Made by a program: the position numbers and the translations under genes. A stretch of 64,000 nt of DNA from Cyclobacterium roseum (GTDB taxonomy: Bacteria > Bacteroidota > Bacteroidia > Cytophagales > Cyclobacteriaceae): positions 62,001-126,000 of the forward strand of contig NZ_WNKF01000006.1 of NCBI RefSeq assembly GCF_010119225.1. The letters are read 5' to 3'. The notes beneath the pieces were generated by a model. That model was not told the origin of the DNA. It made no database searches and was given only the letters and a program-made list of their open reading frames with translations. This document shows positions 36,633-45,580 of the stretch, piece by piece; the stretch's first letter is position 1, and every line of letters begins with the position of its first letter.

Positions 36633-37554
36633 AGTTTCCATTCAGGTATTCTTCAACCAAATCGATCGTGGGGTCCTTTTCGTAGACTTCTTTAAGAAAA
36701 CGTTCTCCCAACTCCTGATCCCCTTTTTTGTAATAATAAATCCCCTTGTTCCGAAGCGCATGCAGGTTTTGGCTATTTTGTTTCAAACTAAAATTTATAT
36801 CCTTTAGGCCTTCTTCCAGGTTCCCCAGGTACAGGTGATACAATCCCCTGTTGTTGTAATAAAAAGATTGGTCCTTTTCAATTTTGATGGCTGCCTCCAC
36901 AGCGGCCAATGCTTTCTCGTACTCACTATTTTCGAAATGAAGTAAGGACTGGAGGTTGTAAACCATACTGTGCTCCGGGTCAAGTTGCTGGGCCTGGGAC
37001 AAATCCCGTCTAGCCGCTTCCAAAGCTCCCATTTGGTAGTTAACGGTAGCCAGGTTGATATAAAGCTCTACATTTTCAGGGTCCAGTGTCAGGGATCTTT
37101 CAAAGGCTTCCCGGGCGGCGGTATAGTTTTTTAAAGCCGATAGGATAAGGCCTTGAACAAAATGCGCCTGACTATCCTGATCATCTTTGCCGATCAAAAT
37201 TTTGGTGTCTTCCAGTGCTTTGTAATTTTCGCCAAAGTCCAGGTGAGCCATTGCTCGTTGTAACCGGGCTTCCCGGTAACCATCCTCCAGCGAAAGGGCT
37301 TTAGAGTAGTCTGCAATGGCCTCCTCATAGCGGGACTGCCGATAGTAGGCCATTCCGCGATTGAAATAGCCTTCTTTAAATTCGGGATCAATATCGATGG
37401 CCTCAGAATAATAGGAAATCGCTCCTTTGGCATTTCCTTCTGCCAATTCATTATTCCCTTTCAATAAAAATCTCCCCTTCTTACTCTCGGTAGAATCACA
37501 TGCAACGAGGGTACAGGTCACCAAAAGCAGGAAATAAGTCCATTTTCCACTCAT
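36631..37554 (-). CDS. TPR-repeat lipoprotein
   Basis: A 307-residue protein with a lipoprotein signal (lipobox LVAC, modified cysteine at residue 19). The rest is a solenoid of about seven TPR units, for example AEGNAKGAISYYSEAIDIDP, YRQSRYEEAIADYSKALSLE, KNYTAAREAFERSLTLDPEN and GALEAARRDLSQAQQLDPEH. Probably a periplasmic scaffold anchored in the inner or outer membrane; function unknown. Its start overlaps the permease stop by 4 bp (ATGA), so it is co-translated with the AI-2E family permease, which suggests a joint role. Confidence 0.88.
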   Translation of the reverse strand: MSGKWTYFLLLVTCTLVACDSTESKKGRFLLKGNNELAEGNAKGAISYYSEAIDIDPEFKEGYFNRGMAYYRQSRYEEAIADYSKALSLEDGYREARLQRAMAHLDFGENYKALEDTKILIGKDDQDSQAHFVQGLILSALKNYTAAREAFERSLTLDPENVELYINLATVNYQMGALEAARRDLSQAQQLDPEHSMVYNLQSLLHFENSEYEKALAAVEAAIKIEKDQSFYYNNRGLYHLYLGNLEEGLKDINFSLKQNSQNLHALRNKGIYYYKKGDQELGERFLKEVYEKDPTIDLVEEYLNGN

Positions 37555-38627
37555 TTCTTTCTTCTTAATAGCGGTTTAATCTCTTCTTCTCCAAACAAAT
37601 ATGCGTAAGGTTTGGTGCTATCTTTCAGTTCAAAAATCCGTTTTAATATGGCCAGGGTCGGAATAATCAAAATCATACCGATCACTCCCCAGATAGCACC
37701 TCCAATTAACAAACCTAAAAAGGTCATCAAAGCATTCAGATTTACATTTCCCCCAACAATTTTCGGCGTTAGAAAATTGCTTTCTATTAACTGGATAACC
37801 GTGAATGTAATGACGACCATTAGGGGATAAATCAAGCCATCCATGGTCAAAAACGCGAATATAAAAGGAAGAATAGCACCCAAAAAGGGCCCCAAATACG
37901 GGATGATGTTCAGCAGTGCTGCAAATAACCCAAAAAACAAGGCATGTTTTACACCAATTCCATACAATGCTGCCGTGTTAAGTACTGCGAGAATCCCCAT
38001 GACCTTAACCATTCCAATGATGTAATACTGTACTACCTTTCGCAGGCCTCTAATTTTTGATTTTACGTTTTCTTCCTCTTCCGGATTAAAAAATTTGGTG
38101 ATAAAATTTGCTAAATGGTCCCGATAAAGCAACATAAAAAATATAAAAACCGGGAGCAAAACCACACCAGAAAGAGAGCCAATCGTAGATAATAAGAAAT
38201 TAGAAACGGTTTCACTATTGGATTCCAGCAGATCAAATAATTGGGTCTTATCCAAGCCATTTTCTATCCCTAGGTTTGCGCCGAACAATTTGGTTGCCAT
38301 TTGATCCAGGTCGGCCAAATAGCTATTCAGCCTTCCGGTAACATCTTCAAAGTCCCTGGAAAAACTCCTGACTTGCAGAATGACCAATGCAATCAGTCCA
38401 AGAATGACCGCGAGGGAGGTTAAAAGCGATATCAATGCAGCCACGGGGCGGGGCACCCGCTTGGATTCCATCCAATTGCATGCCGGTATCAATAGCATCG
38501 CAATGTATCCACCCAGCATAATGGGAATCAGTAAACTTCTTCCCATGATTAATATAAAAACAATGACAATTAGCAGTAGCAAGATAGTCAGGGCCTTTAA
38601 ATGACCCGGAAGTTTAATCGTTGTCAT
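37551..38627 (-). CDS. AI-2E family permease (second copy)
   Basis: A 358-residue membrane protein of the same family as the product of 30841-31932, with the segments LKALTILLLLIVIVFILIMG, an amphipathic loop region (about 85-150) and the signature LFAALLNIIPYLGPFLGAIL. It shows normal family length and about eight helices. It is first in a two-gene unit with the TPR lipoprotein, so this copy differs from the first in its partner. Transport substrate unknown. Confidence 0.9.
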   Translation of the reverse strand: MTTIKLPGHLKALTILLLLIVIVFILIMGRSLLIPIMLGGYIAMLLIPACNWMESKRVPRPVAALISLLTSLAVILGLIALVILQVRSFSRDFEDVTGRLNSYLADLDQMATKLFGANLGIENGLDKTQLFDLLESNSETVSNFLLSTIGSLSGVVLLPVFIFFMLLYRDHLANFITKFFNPEEEENVKSKIRGLRKVVQYYIIGMVKVMGILAVLNTAALYGIGVKHALFFGLFAALLNIIPYLGPFLGAILPFIFAFLTMDGLIYPLMVVITFTVIQLIESNFLTPKIVGGNVNLNALMTFLGLLIGGAIWGVIGMILIIPTLAILKRIFELKDSTKPYAYLFGEEEIKPLLRRKK

Positions 38628-38707
38628 GAATTTCCCGTTTTGGAACAGTTATTGTAATAAATAAAATACAAATTAGTATATAATTTTTCACTTAAACCAA
38701 TGATATT

Positions 38708-38908
38708 ATGTCAACTAATCTTAAGCTGAAGGGCAACTGGAACGAATTGAAAGGCAAATTGAAGGCCAAATACGGAGAACTAACCGATGACGACCTGGCT
38801 TATGCAGAAGGACAGGAGGATCAACTAGTTGGAAAACTCCAGCAAAAAACAGGAGTTGCCAAAGAGGAACTCAAAGAAATGCTCTTCACGGAAGAAAAAG
38901 CCAAGTAA
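38708..38908 (+). CDS. CsbD family stress protein
   Basis: A 66-residue hydrophilic protein with the CsbD pattern: NLKLKGNWNELKGKLKAKYG, DDDLAYAEGQEDQLVGKLQQ and KTGVAKEELKEML. CsbD proteins are small, abundant general stress proteins of unknown mechanism (induced by sigma-B in Bacillus). Stands alone with its own terminator; divergent from the AI-2E permease. Confidence 0.93.
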   Translation: MSTNLKLKGNWNELKGKLKAKYGELTDDDLAYAEGQEDQLVGKLQQKTGVAKEELKEMLFTEEKAK

Positions 38909-38933
38909 GGCATTCTCTATGAATTGAATAAAG

Positions 38934-38965
38934 GGTTGCCCCAGAAAATGGGCAACCTTTTTTTT
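38934..38965 (+). terminator. Rho-independent terminator of the csbD-like gene
   Basis: A perfect 8-bp stem GGTTGCCC / GGGCAACC (38934-38941 and 38950-38957), 8-nt loop, then eight T. Confidence 0.92.
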
Positions 38966-39019
38966 AGCCGCTATTTTTTTCCGAAATAGGATCCAATCTC
39001 AAATCCGGTGAAGAAAAAT

Positions 39020-39940
39020 TTACTGCTCCGGGGTTTTTCGCACCAACAGTTCGGTTCTAGCCATTTGCTCCTGAAAGGTCTCTCCACCCTTAATCCCAAA
39101 ATCCAACGTACGTATGGGGAAAGGAATGGTAATCCCATTTTCATCAAATGCTTTCTTAATATTTTTGACTGCCTGATTTTTGGCAACGATGTAGGCTCTG
39201 TTTTCCCGGCTGTATTCCAACCATATGTTGACGGAAAAATCGATGGAACTGTCTCCAAACCCTTTCCAAAAGAGGGATACATCTTCTCCTTCAATTTTTC
39301 CAGGCACGTCTTTTACCGCCTCCAAGGCTACTTTTTCCACCAGTTCTAAATCTTCCCCATAGCTGACACCACAATCAATTCGTATTCTTCTCCTTCCTTC
39401 CTCTGTGTAATTGGTGAAATTTTCCTGAAAAAGAAAGCGGTTGGGGACATAGACCATAGGTCCGTCAAAGGTTTTTACCTTCGTTACCCGCAAGTTTATG
39501 TCCACTACATTTCCCATGATTCCATCATGTGTTTCAATCACGTCTCCTATGGCATACGGTTGCTGAAACGTAATGTAAATACCCGACATAAAATTGGCAG
39601 CCGTATCCTGAAATGCAAATCCCAAGGCCAGCCCAATGATTCCCAGTCCTGCCAGGATCGATGTCACGGTGCCCGTCAGGTTTAATATAGCCAATGTCAG
39701 CATCAATCCGGCCAAGAAAATGCCCAGAAATATGAGCCGGCTCAAAAACCCGCTGATGGTCTCATCTAAATGCACCTTCACCAGTTGTTTTTTGGAAAAG
39801 CCTTCCGCAAACCGGGAAAGAAACAAAAAAAGAATAAAAACGATTAAAGCCAGAATAAGATTGGGCAAATAGCCTACCAAGGCCATTGACCATTGTTCTA
39901 ATTTTTCCAGAAGTGTTTGTAGAATTTTGGATGTATCCAT
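39020..39940 (-). CDS. MscS family mechanosensitive ion channel
   Basis: A 306-residue small-conductance channel. Three N-terminal membrane helices include the first one (LVGYLPNLILALIVFILFLF) and the pore-lining TM3 (ILAGLGIIGLALGFAFQDTA, Gly/Ala-rich), followed by the beta domain (FQQPYAIGDVIETHDGIMGN and VVDINLRVTKVKTFDGPMVY) and an alpha/beta C-terminal domain. Length is normal. It opens on membrane tension to release osmolytes. No operon partner seen. Confidence 0.93.
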   Translation of the reverse strand: MDTSKILQTLLEKLEQWSMALVGYLPNLILALIVFILFLFLSRFAEGFSKKQLVKVHLDETISGFLSRLIFLGIFLAGLMLTLAILNLTGTVTSILAGLGIIGLALGFAFQDTAANFMSGIYITFQQPYAIGDVIETHDGIMGNVVDINLRVTKVKTFDGPMVYVPNRFLFQENFTNYTEEGRRRIRIDCGVSYGEDLELVEKVALEAVKDVPGKIEGEDVSLFWKGFGDSSIDFSVNIWLEYSRENRAYIVAKNQAVKNIKKAFDENGITIPFPIRTLDFGIKGGETFQEQMARTELLVRKTPEQ

Positions 39941-40131
39941 CGAGTTAGCTGGTTTACGCTATTAATTGTCGTTTAGAACGAAAGGTACAAAAAAAGCGTA
40001 AATTTCAGTAAATTGGCCTTTTCACCTTAGGAATAAAAAATCACCGTTACAATTATTGCATCATAAGGACCATTTTTGGGGAAAATGTGTTACATATTCT
40101 ATTATTGATGCAACTTAAAAAGAAACGATTA

Positions 40132-41040
40132 ATGGCATATCTGATGGCATATCTTAAAAAACCACATTTTGGTATTTTACTGTTTTCTCTAATTGTATTT
40201 TCATGCAATGTTGAAGAAAATGGAAATAATGGTCCTGACATTACCCTAAACCAAGATTGCAGTGAATTTTCCTACACGGACACCTTGTTTTTTATTAGCG
40301 ATACCACTGCTAATCTGATTGAGCCTATTGGCATTTCGGGTTCGGGTAGTTTTTCAGCCCAACCGGAGGGATTGGCGATCGATCCTGAAACCGGTGTTAT
40401 AGATGTAAACGCAAGTGAAACCGGCTTAAAGTACGAAGTCAGCTTTACCCGGGGAGAAAACCAATGTCAATTTCGACTGACCATCGCCGGTATCAATTAC
40501 CTGGATGGAATTTTTGTAGTCGACCAGGGAGAGGCCTTTATTCAGCCTGTTTATAATGGAGACCAATCGGCTTTACCTCCTTGCGATGAAGATGAGGATG
40601 AAGACGATGACGACGATGAGGATGAGGACGATGAGGATGATGAGGAATGTGAATTTGATGAGGAAGGCCCGGGCGGAGAACGGCTTGCTGATCAGGGTTT
40701 GATTGTAGAGGATGCAACCGGAACAATCGACCTGCAGCAGACATTGCAAAACGATTTTTTTGGTCCCCAGCCAGAAAATGGAGTGCAAAAAGATGTAACG
40801 CTATATTACCGGCTTAACGATGGGAGCATGCGCGCCCTAAATTCGATCGGATTGAAATTCTTTTACTATGAGACCATGGAAGACGTTCCCCAGACCCTGA
40901 TTGATGAAATTCAGGCAAAGCAGGACCAAATTTTATCTACCAAATCTGCCAATGACAATTTAAGGCTGAATTTTGATCGGCCGAGTACCAGAAGGCCCCG
41001 TCCTCCCTATCTCGTGGTGGTTTCCCGGTTTTCAAGATGA
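40132..41040 (+). CDS. Lipoprotein with a long Asp/Glu tract, partner of the CHAT protein
   Basis: About 302 residues from ATG 40132. In-frame alternatives are ATG 40108, ATG 40144 and a GTG at 40087; a 12-bp near-repeat (ATGGCATATCTG) creates the two closest ones. A hydrophobic signal ends at a lipobox-like VFSC, so it is probably a lipoprotein. The middle of the protein holds about 20 Asp/Glu residues in a row, flanked by a cysteine on each side (CDEDEDEDD and DDEECEFD). The rest looks like beta-rich folds with NGVQKDVTLYYRLND and an Arg/Pro-rich tail. The stop overlaps the CHAT gene start (ATGA). Function unknown; I infer a partner or substrate of the CHAT protein. Confidence 0.75.
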   Translation: MAYLMAYLKKPHFGILLFSLIVFSCNVEENGNNGPDITLNQDCSEFSYTDTLFFISDTTANLIEPIGISGSGSFSAQPEGLAIDPETGVIDVNASETGLKYEVSFTRGENQCQFRLTIAGINYLDGIFVVDQGEAFIQPVYNGDQSALPPCDEDEDEDDDDDEDEDDEDDEECEFDEEGPGGERLADQGLIVEDATGTIDLQQTLQNDFFGPQPENGVQKDVTLYYRLNDGSMRALNSIGLKFFYYETMEDVPQTLIDEIQAKQDQILSTKSANDNLRLNFDRPSTRRPRPPYLVVVSRFSR

Positions 41041-43862
41041 GCGGTGTAGCTTATATCATCAGGAATAGCGTTCATCATCTTGGATTAAATGTGTTCTTTT
41101 TGCTATTTATCATGTCGGATTTGGCTATGGGACAGGACGAATCTTGGATAAAGAAGTACGAAACAGCCCTGAATTACTTTAATGCGGAAAATCCGACCTC
41201 TCGCACTGATAGTAGTGCGACAGCATTACTTACGGAAATCATCGAAAGCCAACCCAATGATCTTATCCCTGACACCCTTCTCTTGGACGCATATGAAAAA
41301 TTGGGGGTTTTACACCTGATACAAAATCAACCGGAACAAAGCATCCAACTACTCCAACGCGGGGTTCGTTTTACACAAGAAAGGGCCTTGTCAGATACCC
41401 TTTTATTTGCCTCTTACCTGTACCTGGGAGAAAGTTTTTTTTTACAAAATCAGATTGACAGTAGCCTTCATTTTCTGAATCAGGCAGAGAAATCCCTGTT
41501 GGATAAAAAGGACAAAGCCGATACGGGTAGGTTATATAATTCGTTGGGAGTCATTTATTACGAATCAGGGAATTTTTCCCAGGCGGTTAATTATTTTTCC
41601 AGGGCAAGGTCAACGCTGCTAACCAACTCCGCCTCAGCATCGGTTCCGGAAAACCAATATGCCCTAATGAGCTTACTCAGCAACGAAGCCGCAGCATGGA
41701 CCAATATGAAAAATTTTGATAAAGCCGCTACCTTATATGCCGAGGCGCGTGATCTAAATGTGGAAACCCGTGAAATAGAAAAAAAACTGGCCTCGCTCTA
41801 CGTAAAAAAGGAAGAACCCGATACGGCACTTTTTTACCTTCAAAGGGCCTGGAATGATTCTGAAACTGATAATCTATTATATCAAAACGTCCTGGCCGAA
41901 ATCTATTTACTTAAAGGGAAGCCAACGCACGTGACGCGACTTTTGGACTCCTTGCAAAACAACCAAGGGGCTGCTCCAAAGGAAGCGGAACCTACCTCCT
42001 ATCATTACAGAGGAGGGAAATCCTACCAATTACTGGGCAAAGCCTGGCTCGAAAAAGGCGAGTACCAAAAGGCTCTGGATGCTTTTCACAAGAGTATTTT
42101 GTATTTTGATGAAGGTTTTACCCATCCGGATATCTTTCAAAATCCAACGCCGGGAAGTGTAAATTGGGGGATGACCGATCTATTTGAAACCCTGTTGCTC
42201 AAAGCAAAAAGTGCCCGGTTACTGGCGGGTGAAACAAACGATGTTCGCCTTTACGATTTGACTTTCGAGACCTTTCAGGTAGCTTTTGACCTGGTTTTTT
42301 ACATGAATAATTTGTACGATAATCAGGAAGCGCGACTCTTTCTGGGCGAGGCCATTCGTAGTGGGTATGAATCGGCCGTATTGGCTGCCATCGACCGATA
42401 CGAGCAGACCAACCAACAGGCCCACTTGATACAGGGTTTTATCTGGGCAGAAGAGAGCAAAGCCAGCGCACTGGAACTTGCAAAAAATGAGACCAGGATA
42501 AAAGACAAGGCCGGAATTCCAAAAGAACTTTTACAGGAAGAAAAGGCCCTTACGTTTCAACTGACCCGGGCTAACCGCAGGCTGGTGGATAACGTTGCTC
42601 CTGAAAAAACGGAAGCACTGGAAACAGCCGTCCGAGATAAGAAATTGGCCCTTAGCAGGCTGTATGCTTCTTATAATGGATTTGATACTTATTTTAACAA
42701 GAAATTGGCGGCAGAAAGAATCGCATTTTCCAGCCTTCAGGCTCTGGTAGATTCCGGTAACCTGGCCATCGTCAGTTATTTTGTTGCTGATGAGAATGTT
42801 ATTTGCTTCACGTTTAGCCCGGATGGCCTGAAATTCGCTGCCACAGCAAATAAAAATGTTGTCCGGGAGGCCATTAGGGCAACACAAGCAAACTTACTTG
42901 AATCCGGAGGAAAAACCCGGAAAGCACTAGAAGAACAGTCCTCAGCAGCCTATGACCTACTAATAGCCGATGCCTATCTGCATTTGAAACCGTATTCAAA
43001 CTGGGTCATTTTACCGGATCAGTTTTTGGTACATTTGCCCTTTGAAATGTTGATAGATACAAAAGGAAATTATTTAGTAGAAAACCATGCGATTACCTAT
43101 CAGTATTCCGGAAAATTGCTGCAATTGGATCCGAATCCCGTGAGGAGTACTCGTCAGGCGCTGGGATTCGCTCCATTTACCGTGGCCCCGTTTTCTGAAG
43201 ACACCACTACCTTTAACCAGCTTCCTTATTCAGAATCAGAAATACAAGTGCTGGAGGGAAGGGTCTTTACTGGAAAATCCGCTACCAAAACGGCTTTTTT
43301 GGATCACTCTGAAGACGCATCTCTCATTCACCTGGCTACGCATGCCGTAACGGGCCAGGACAGTACTACCAATGCCTATATTGTGTTTTCCCCCTCCGAG
43401 ACGGATCATTTGCTGCATGATGAGGAGTTGTACCAATTATCATTATCCAATACTTCATTGGTTTTTTTAAGTGCTTGTGACACGCACACCGGAAACGTGA
43501 TGAGAAGTGAGGGACTAATAAGTCTTTCCCGAGGCTTTTCCTATGCAGGATGCGCTAATGTGGTCAGTAGCATCTGGAAAGCAAATGATAAGGCCACTGC
43601 CTATCTCAGTCGTGATTTCTACCACTGGATCGCTAATGGATATGACTACGCCGAGGCCTTGCATCGAGCAAAATTTAGCCTTATGAACGATCCCGAAATG
43701 GCGCAATACCGCCATCCCTATTTTTGGGCTAATTTGGTTTTTATAGGTAACCCAACAAAAAAGTCAACTCCCTTTTTCGGGTTTCCCTTACTTTGGGCTC
43801 TATTTGCTTTTTTGACAGGCTTGGCCACTTGGCACCTTTGGACAAAAAAAGGGAAAGCCTGA
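41037..43862 (+). CDS. TPR-CHAT caspase-like protein, membrane anchored
   Basis: A 941-residue protein. The start MSGVAYIIRNSVHHLGLNVF is followed by a signal/anchor helix (about 15-33), then TPR repeats to about 400 (for example LVKKEEPDTALFYLQRAWND and LEKGEYQKALDAFHKSILYF), a helical linker and a C-terminal CHAT protease domain (about 640-910). The catalytic dyad is H769 in HLATHAVTG and C814 in FLSACDTHTG. A last hydrophobic helix (LLWALFAFLTGLATWHLW) and a short basic tail end the protein. CHAT domains are caspase/gingipain-like peptidases used in several bacterial defence and regulated-proteolysis systems. The domain is intact and probably outside the cytoplasm (inference from the helix layout). 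Confidence 0.88.
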   Translation: MSGVAYIIRNSVHHLGLNVFFLLFIMSDLAMGQDESWIKKYETALNYFNAENPTSRTDSSATALLTEIIESQPNDLIPDTLLLDAYEKLGVLHLIQNQPEQSIQLLQRGVRFTQERALSDTLLFASYLYLGESFFLQNQIDSSLHFLNQAEKSLLDKKDKADTGRLYNSLGVIYYESGNFSQAVNYFSRARSTLLTNSASASVPENQYALMSLLSNEAAAWTNMKNFDKAATLYAEARDLNVETREIEKKLASLYVKKEEPDTALFYLQRAWNDSETDNLLYQNVLAEIYLLKGKPTHVTRLLDSLQNNQGAAPKEAEPTSYHYRGGKSYQLLGKAWLEKGEYQKALDAFHKSILYFDEGFTHPDIFQNPTPGSVNWGMTDLFETLLLKAKSARLLAGETNDVRLYDLTFETFQVAFDLVFYMNNLYDNQEARLFLGEAIRSGYESAVLAAIDRYEQTNQQAHLIQGFIWAEESKASALELAKNETRIKDKAGIPKELLQEEKALTFQLTRANRRLVDNVAPEKTEALETAVRDKKLALSRLYASYNGFDTYFNKKLAAERIAFSSLQALVDSGNLAIVSYFVADENVICFTFSPDGLKFAATANKNVVREAIRATQANLLESGGKTRKALEEQSSAAYDLLIADAYLHLKPYSNWVILPDQFLVHLPFEMLIDTKGNYLVENHAITYQYSGKLLQLDPNPVRSTRQALGFAPFTVAPFSEDTTTFNQLPYSESEIQVLEGRVFTGKSATKTAFLDHSEDASLIHLATHAVTGQDSTTNAYIVFSPSETDHLLHDEELYQLSLSNTSLVFLSACDTHTGNVMRSEGLISLSRGFSYAGCANVVSSIWKANDKATAYLSRDFYHWIANGYDYAEALHRAKFSLMNDPEMAQYRHPYFWANLVFIGNPTKKSTPFFGFPLLWALFAFLTGLATWHLWTKKGKA

Positions 43863-43875
43863 GCCTTCCCTTTTT
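43846..43875. terminator. Bidirectional terminator between CHAT and sigma operons
   Basis: AAAAAGGGAA (43846-43855) and TTCCCTTTTT (43866-43875) pair around a 10-nt loop; U-runs result on both strands. It overlaps the CHAT stop codon and lies 18 bp from the facing lipoprotein stop. Confidence 0.75.
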
Positions 43876-43892
43876 AAAATTAAGTAACCCGC

Positions 43893-44681
43893 TCAATCAA
43901 TGTCTATCTCAATTTCAGCATCCACCTCGATCCTATTCGTTATCTTTTGGTAAAGCGATTGATTGTTATCCTGATTAATTAACATCAACCCGTCATCATC
44001 CAGATCCGCATTTTCCAGTTCGATATCACTGATTCCAGAAAACCAACGCGAAGGGACCAACTCAAATAGGATCAAGGGATTATTTACCCTGTCTACCACA
44101 ATTCGGGCATCATCTGCCTCAATTTCTACTTCAAAATCAATCTCATCTCCATAATATTCGTAGCGAAATGGAACTTCCTCTCCACTATCGTTGGAGTAGG
44201 TACCATTCAACTGTATGGAGGGTTCGTTTCCGAAGTCAATCAAGTCGATTTCCATCTCAATTTCCTCATAGGATCCTTCTGGGATCTGAATAAAGAAATC
44301 GGTGTCCGTATCGAACTGGTCAAAAGTAACTTTTTTTACTTCATCAAATTCAACCTCATATTCCCACTCGCTTCCTTCTTCATCGCCATCATCGTCGTCA
44401 TCGTCGAAGCTACCGGCAGGATTCAAACCTTCCCGGTTAAAATCACCTTCCAGTTCCATTTCTAATTCCTGAATCTGAATAAACCCATCCACAAAGTTCA
44501 ACCCATGAGCAGAAGTTCGGGAACTGGCGGAAGACCCGGCATCGTTTTGAAGTTTGAACAACATTCCGATAGTACCGTCTCCGGTTCCCGGTACCATGTC
44601 CTCATCGGTAGTACAACTTGTAAAGCCAACACCCAACATAAGTAGGGTTGCTGTGGCAGTTAATTTTTGTCTAAGCATCAT
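43893..44681 (-). CDS. Lipoprotein with acidic tract (third gene of the sigma operon)
   Basis: A 262-residue protein with start MMLRQKLTATATLLMLGVGF and a lipobox-like FTSC (C23). The mature part is strongly acidic, with a short Asp tract (SFDDDDDDGDEEG at about 91-103) and many Glu-Tyr/Glu-Val alternations that suggest a beta-sandwich (EWEYEVEFDEV, FDQFDTDTDFFIQIPEGSYE). A serine-rich stretch follows the lipobox (DAGSSASSRTSAHG). Some DUF4382-like carbohydrate- or surface-associated lipoproteins look similar, but I cannot assign a family. It lies 110 bp after the anti-sigma-like gene on the same strand and faces the CHAT operon. Confidence 0.75.
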   Translation of the reverse strand: MMLRQKLTATATLLMLGVGFTSCTTDEDMVPGTGDGTIGMLFKLQNDAGSSASSRTSAHGLNFVDGFIQIQELEMELEGDFNREGLNPAGSFDDDDDDGDEEGSEWEYEVEFDEVKKVTFDQFDTDTDFFIQIPEGSYEEIEMEIDLIDFGNEPSIQLNGTYSNDSGEEVPFRYEYYGDEIDFEVEIEADDARIVVDRVNNPLILFELVPSRWFSGISDIELENADLDDDGLMLINQDNNQSLYQKITNRIEVDAEIEIDID

Positions 44682-44791
44682 AAATAATTGTTATTTAGTT
44701 TCTCTTTTGTCGAAGTCCGGACAGGATTTGTAACCAATTAGCGAAAGAAAATTAAAAACTATTTCCAGTGCGGTATTGATTTTTTTCTGTC

Positions 44792-45580
44792 TTAAAGCAT
44801 ATGTTGTAGTCGAATAGACCACTCCTCCGTCCAGGAAAAATTTGAATGGTACTTATGTTGCTCCTCGGACCTCATCTTTTGAACGAGACGGAGGGCTTGT
44901 TCGTATGCTCCTTGCTTTAAATATGCCATGGCCATAAAAAAATCAGCCTCGTCCTGGTAATCATCGGTCTGATTATCAGTATTATCCGAGTCAATTTTCT
45001 GCAAATACCGCATCGCTTCCTCCGGGTCGTTTAATTCCAGCGCAGCCGTAGCCAGAAGCAAAAGTTCAAAAGCATCAAACTCCTCCAGCGTCTTTTCCGC
45101 ACTTACCTGAAACATCTGCTTAAATTCCCCATTGATATACAGGGACTCCAATTGACTTTCCTGACTGCCTGCCCCTCTTTCCAGCGCAATCTCGTAGGAA
45201 ATAAAGTTGTTTTTATATAATTGCTCTCCATCTGCCTGGAATAGCCACAGTACATAGCCCAGCGAACACAGAAATAACAACGAGGCCGCAATTTTAATCC
45301 AGAACTGCATGGGACGCACCTTGCCTTCCAGTTTCGGTGTAGAAACAGAAGTGAACGATTTGTTCTCAATTCGATGCTGCAAAAAGTCGTGCTGAATCTC
45401 GTTTACAGATGACTTGTACCCCTTAAATTTGATAGCTCTGATCGTAAAACGCATCAGTTCCAACCTTTCCCTTATCGCCTGACTTTTCTCCAACTCTTGC
45501 TCCAACAACTGCTTTTCACTGGAATCTAACGTCCCATCCAGGTAATTTAGCAGGAAGCGATCATCGTATTTATTTTCCAT
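44792..45580 (-). CDS. Membrane anti-sigma-factor-like protein with TPR-like C-terminus
   Basis: A 262-residue protein. The N-terminal 90 residues (ENKYDDRFLLNYLDGTLDSS, then EKQLLEQELEKSQAIRERLE) look like a cytoplasmic anti-sigma domain without the zinc-binding HxxxCxxC motif. One membrane helix follows at about 95-114 (IKIAASLLFLCSLGYVLWLF). The C-terminal 150 residues have TPR-like helices (ELLLLATAALELNDPEEAMR, AMAYLKQGAYEQALRLVQKM) and would face the periplasm. It overlaps the sigma gene stop by 11 bp. The order sigma then anti-sigma and the single-pass topology fit a membrane-spanning anti-sigma factor; the periplasmic ligand is unknown. Confidence 0.78.
   Translation of the reverse strand: MENKYDDRFLLNYLDGTLDSSEKQLLEQELEKSQAIRERLELMRFTIRAIKFKGYKSSVNEIQHDFLQHRIENKSFTSVSTPKLEGKVRPMQFWIKIAASLLFLCSLGYVLWLFQADGEQLYKNNFISYEIALERGAGSQESQLESLYINGEFKQMFQVSAEKTLEEFDAFELLLLATAALELNDPEEAMRYLQKIDSDNTDNQTDDYQDEADFFMAMAYLKQGAYEQALRLVQKMRSEEQHKYHSNFSWTEEWSIRLQHML

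Noticed and set aside
40087-40131. GTG and first ATG starts for the acidic lipoprotein
   Set aside because: They add a stretch before the signal that is longer than usual; kept only as alternatives.
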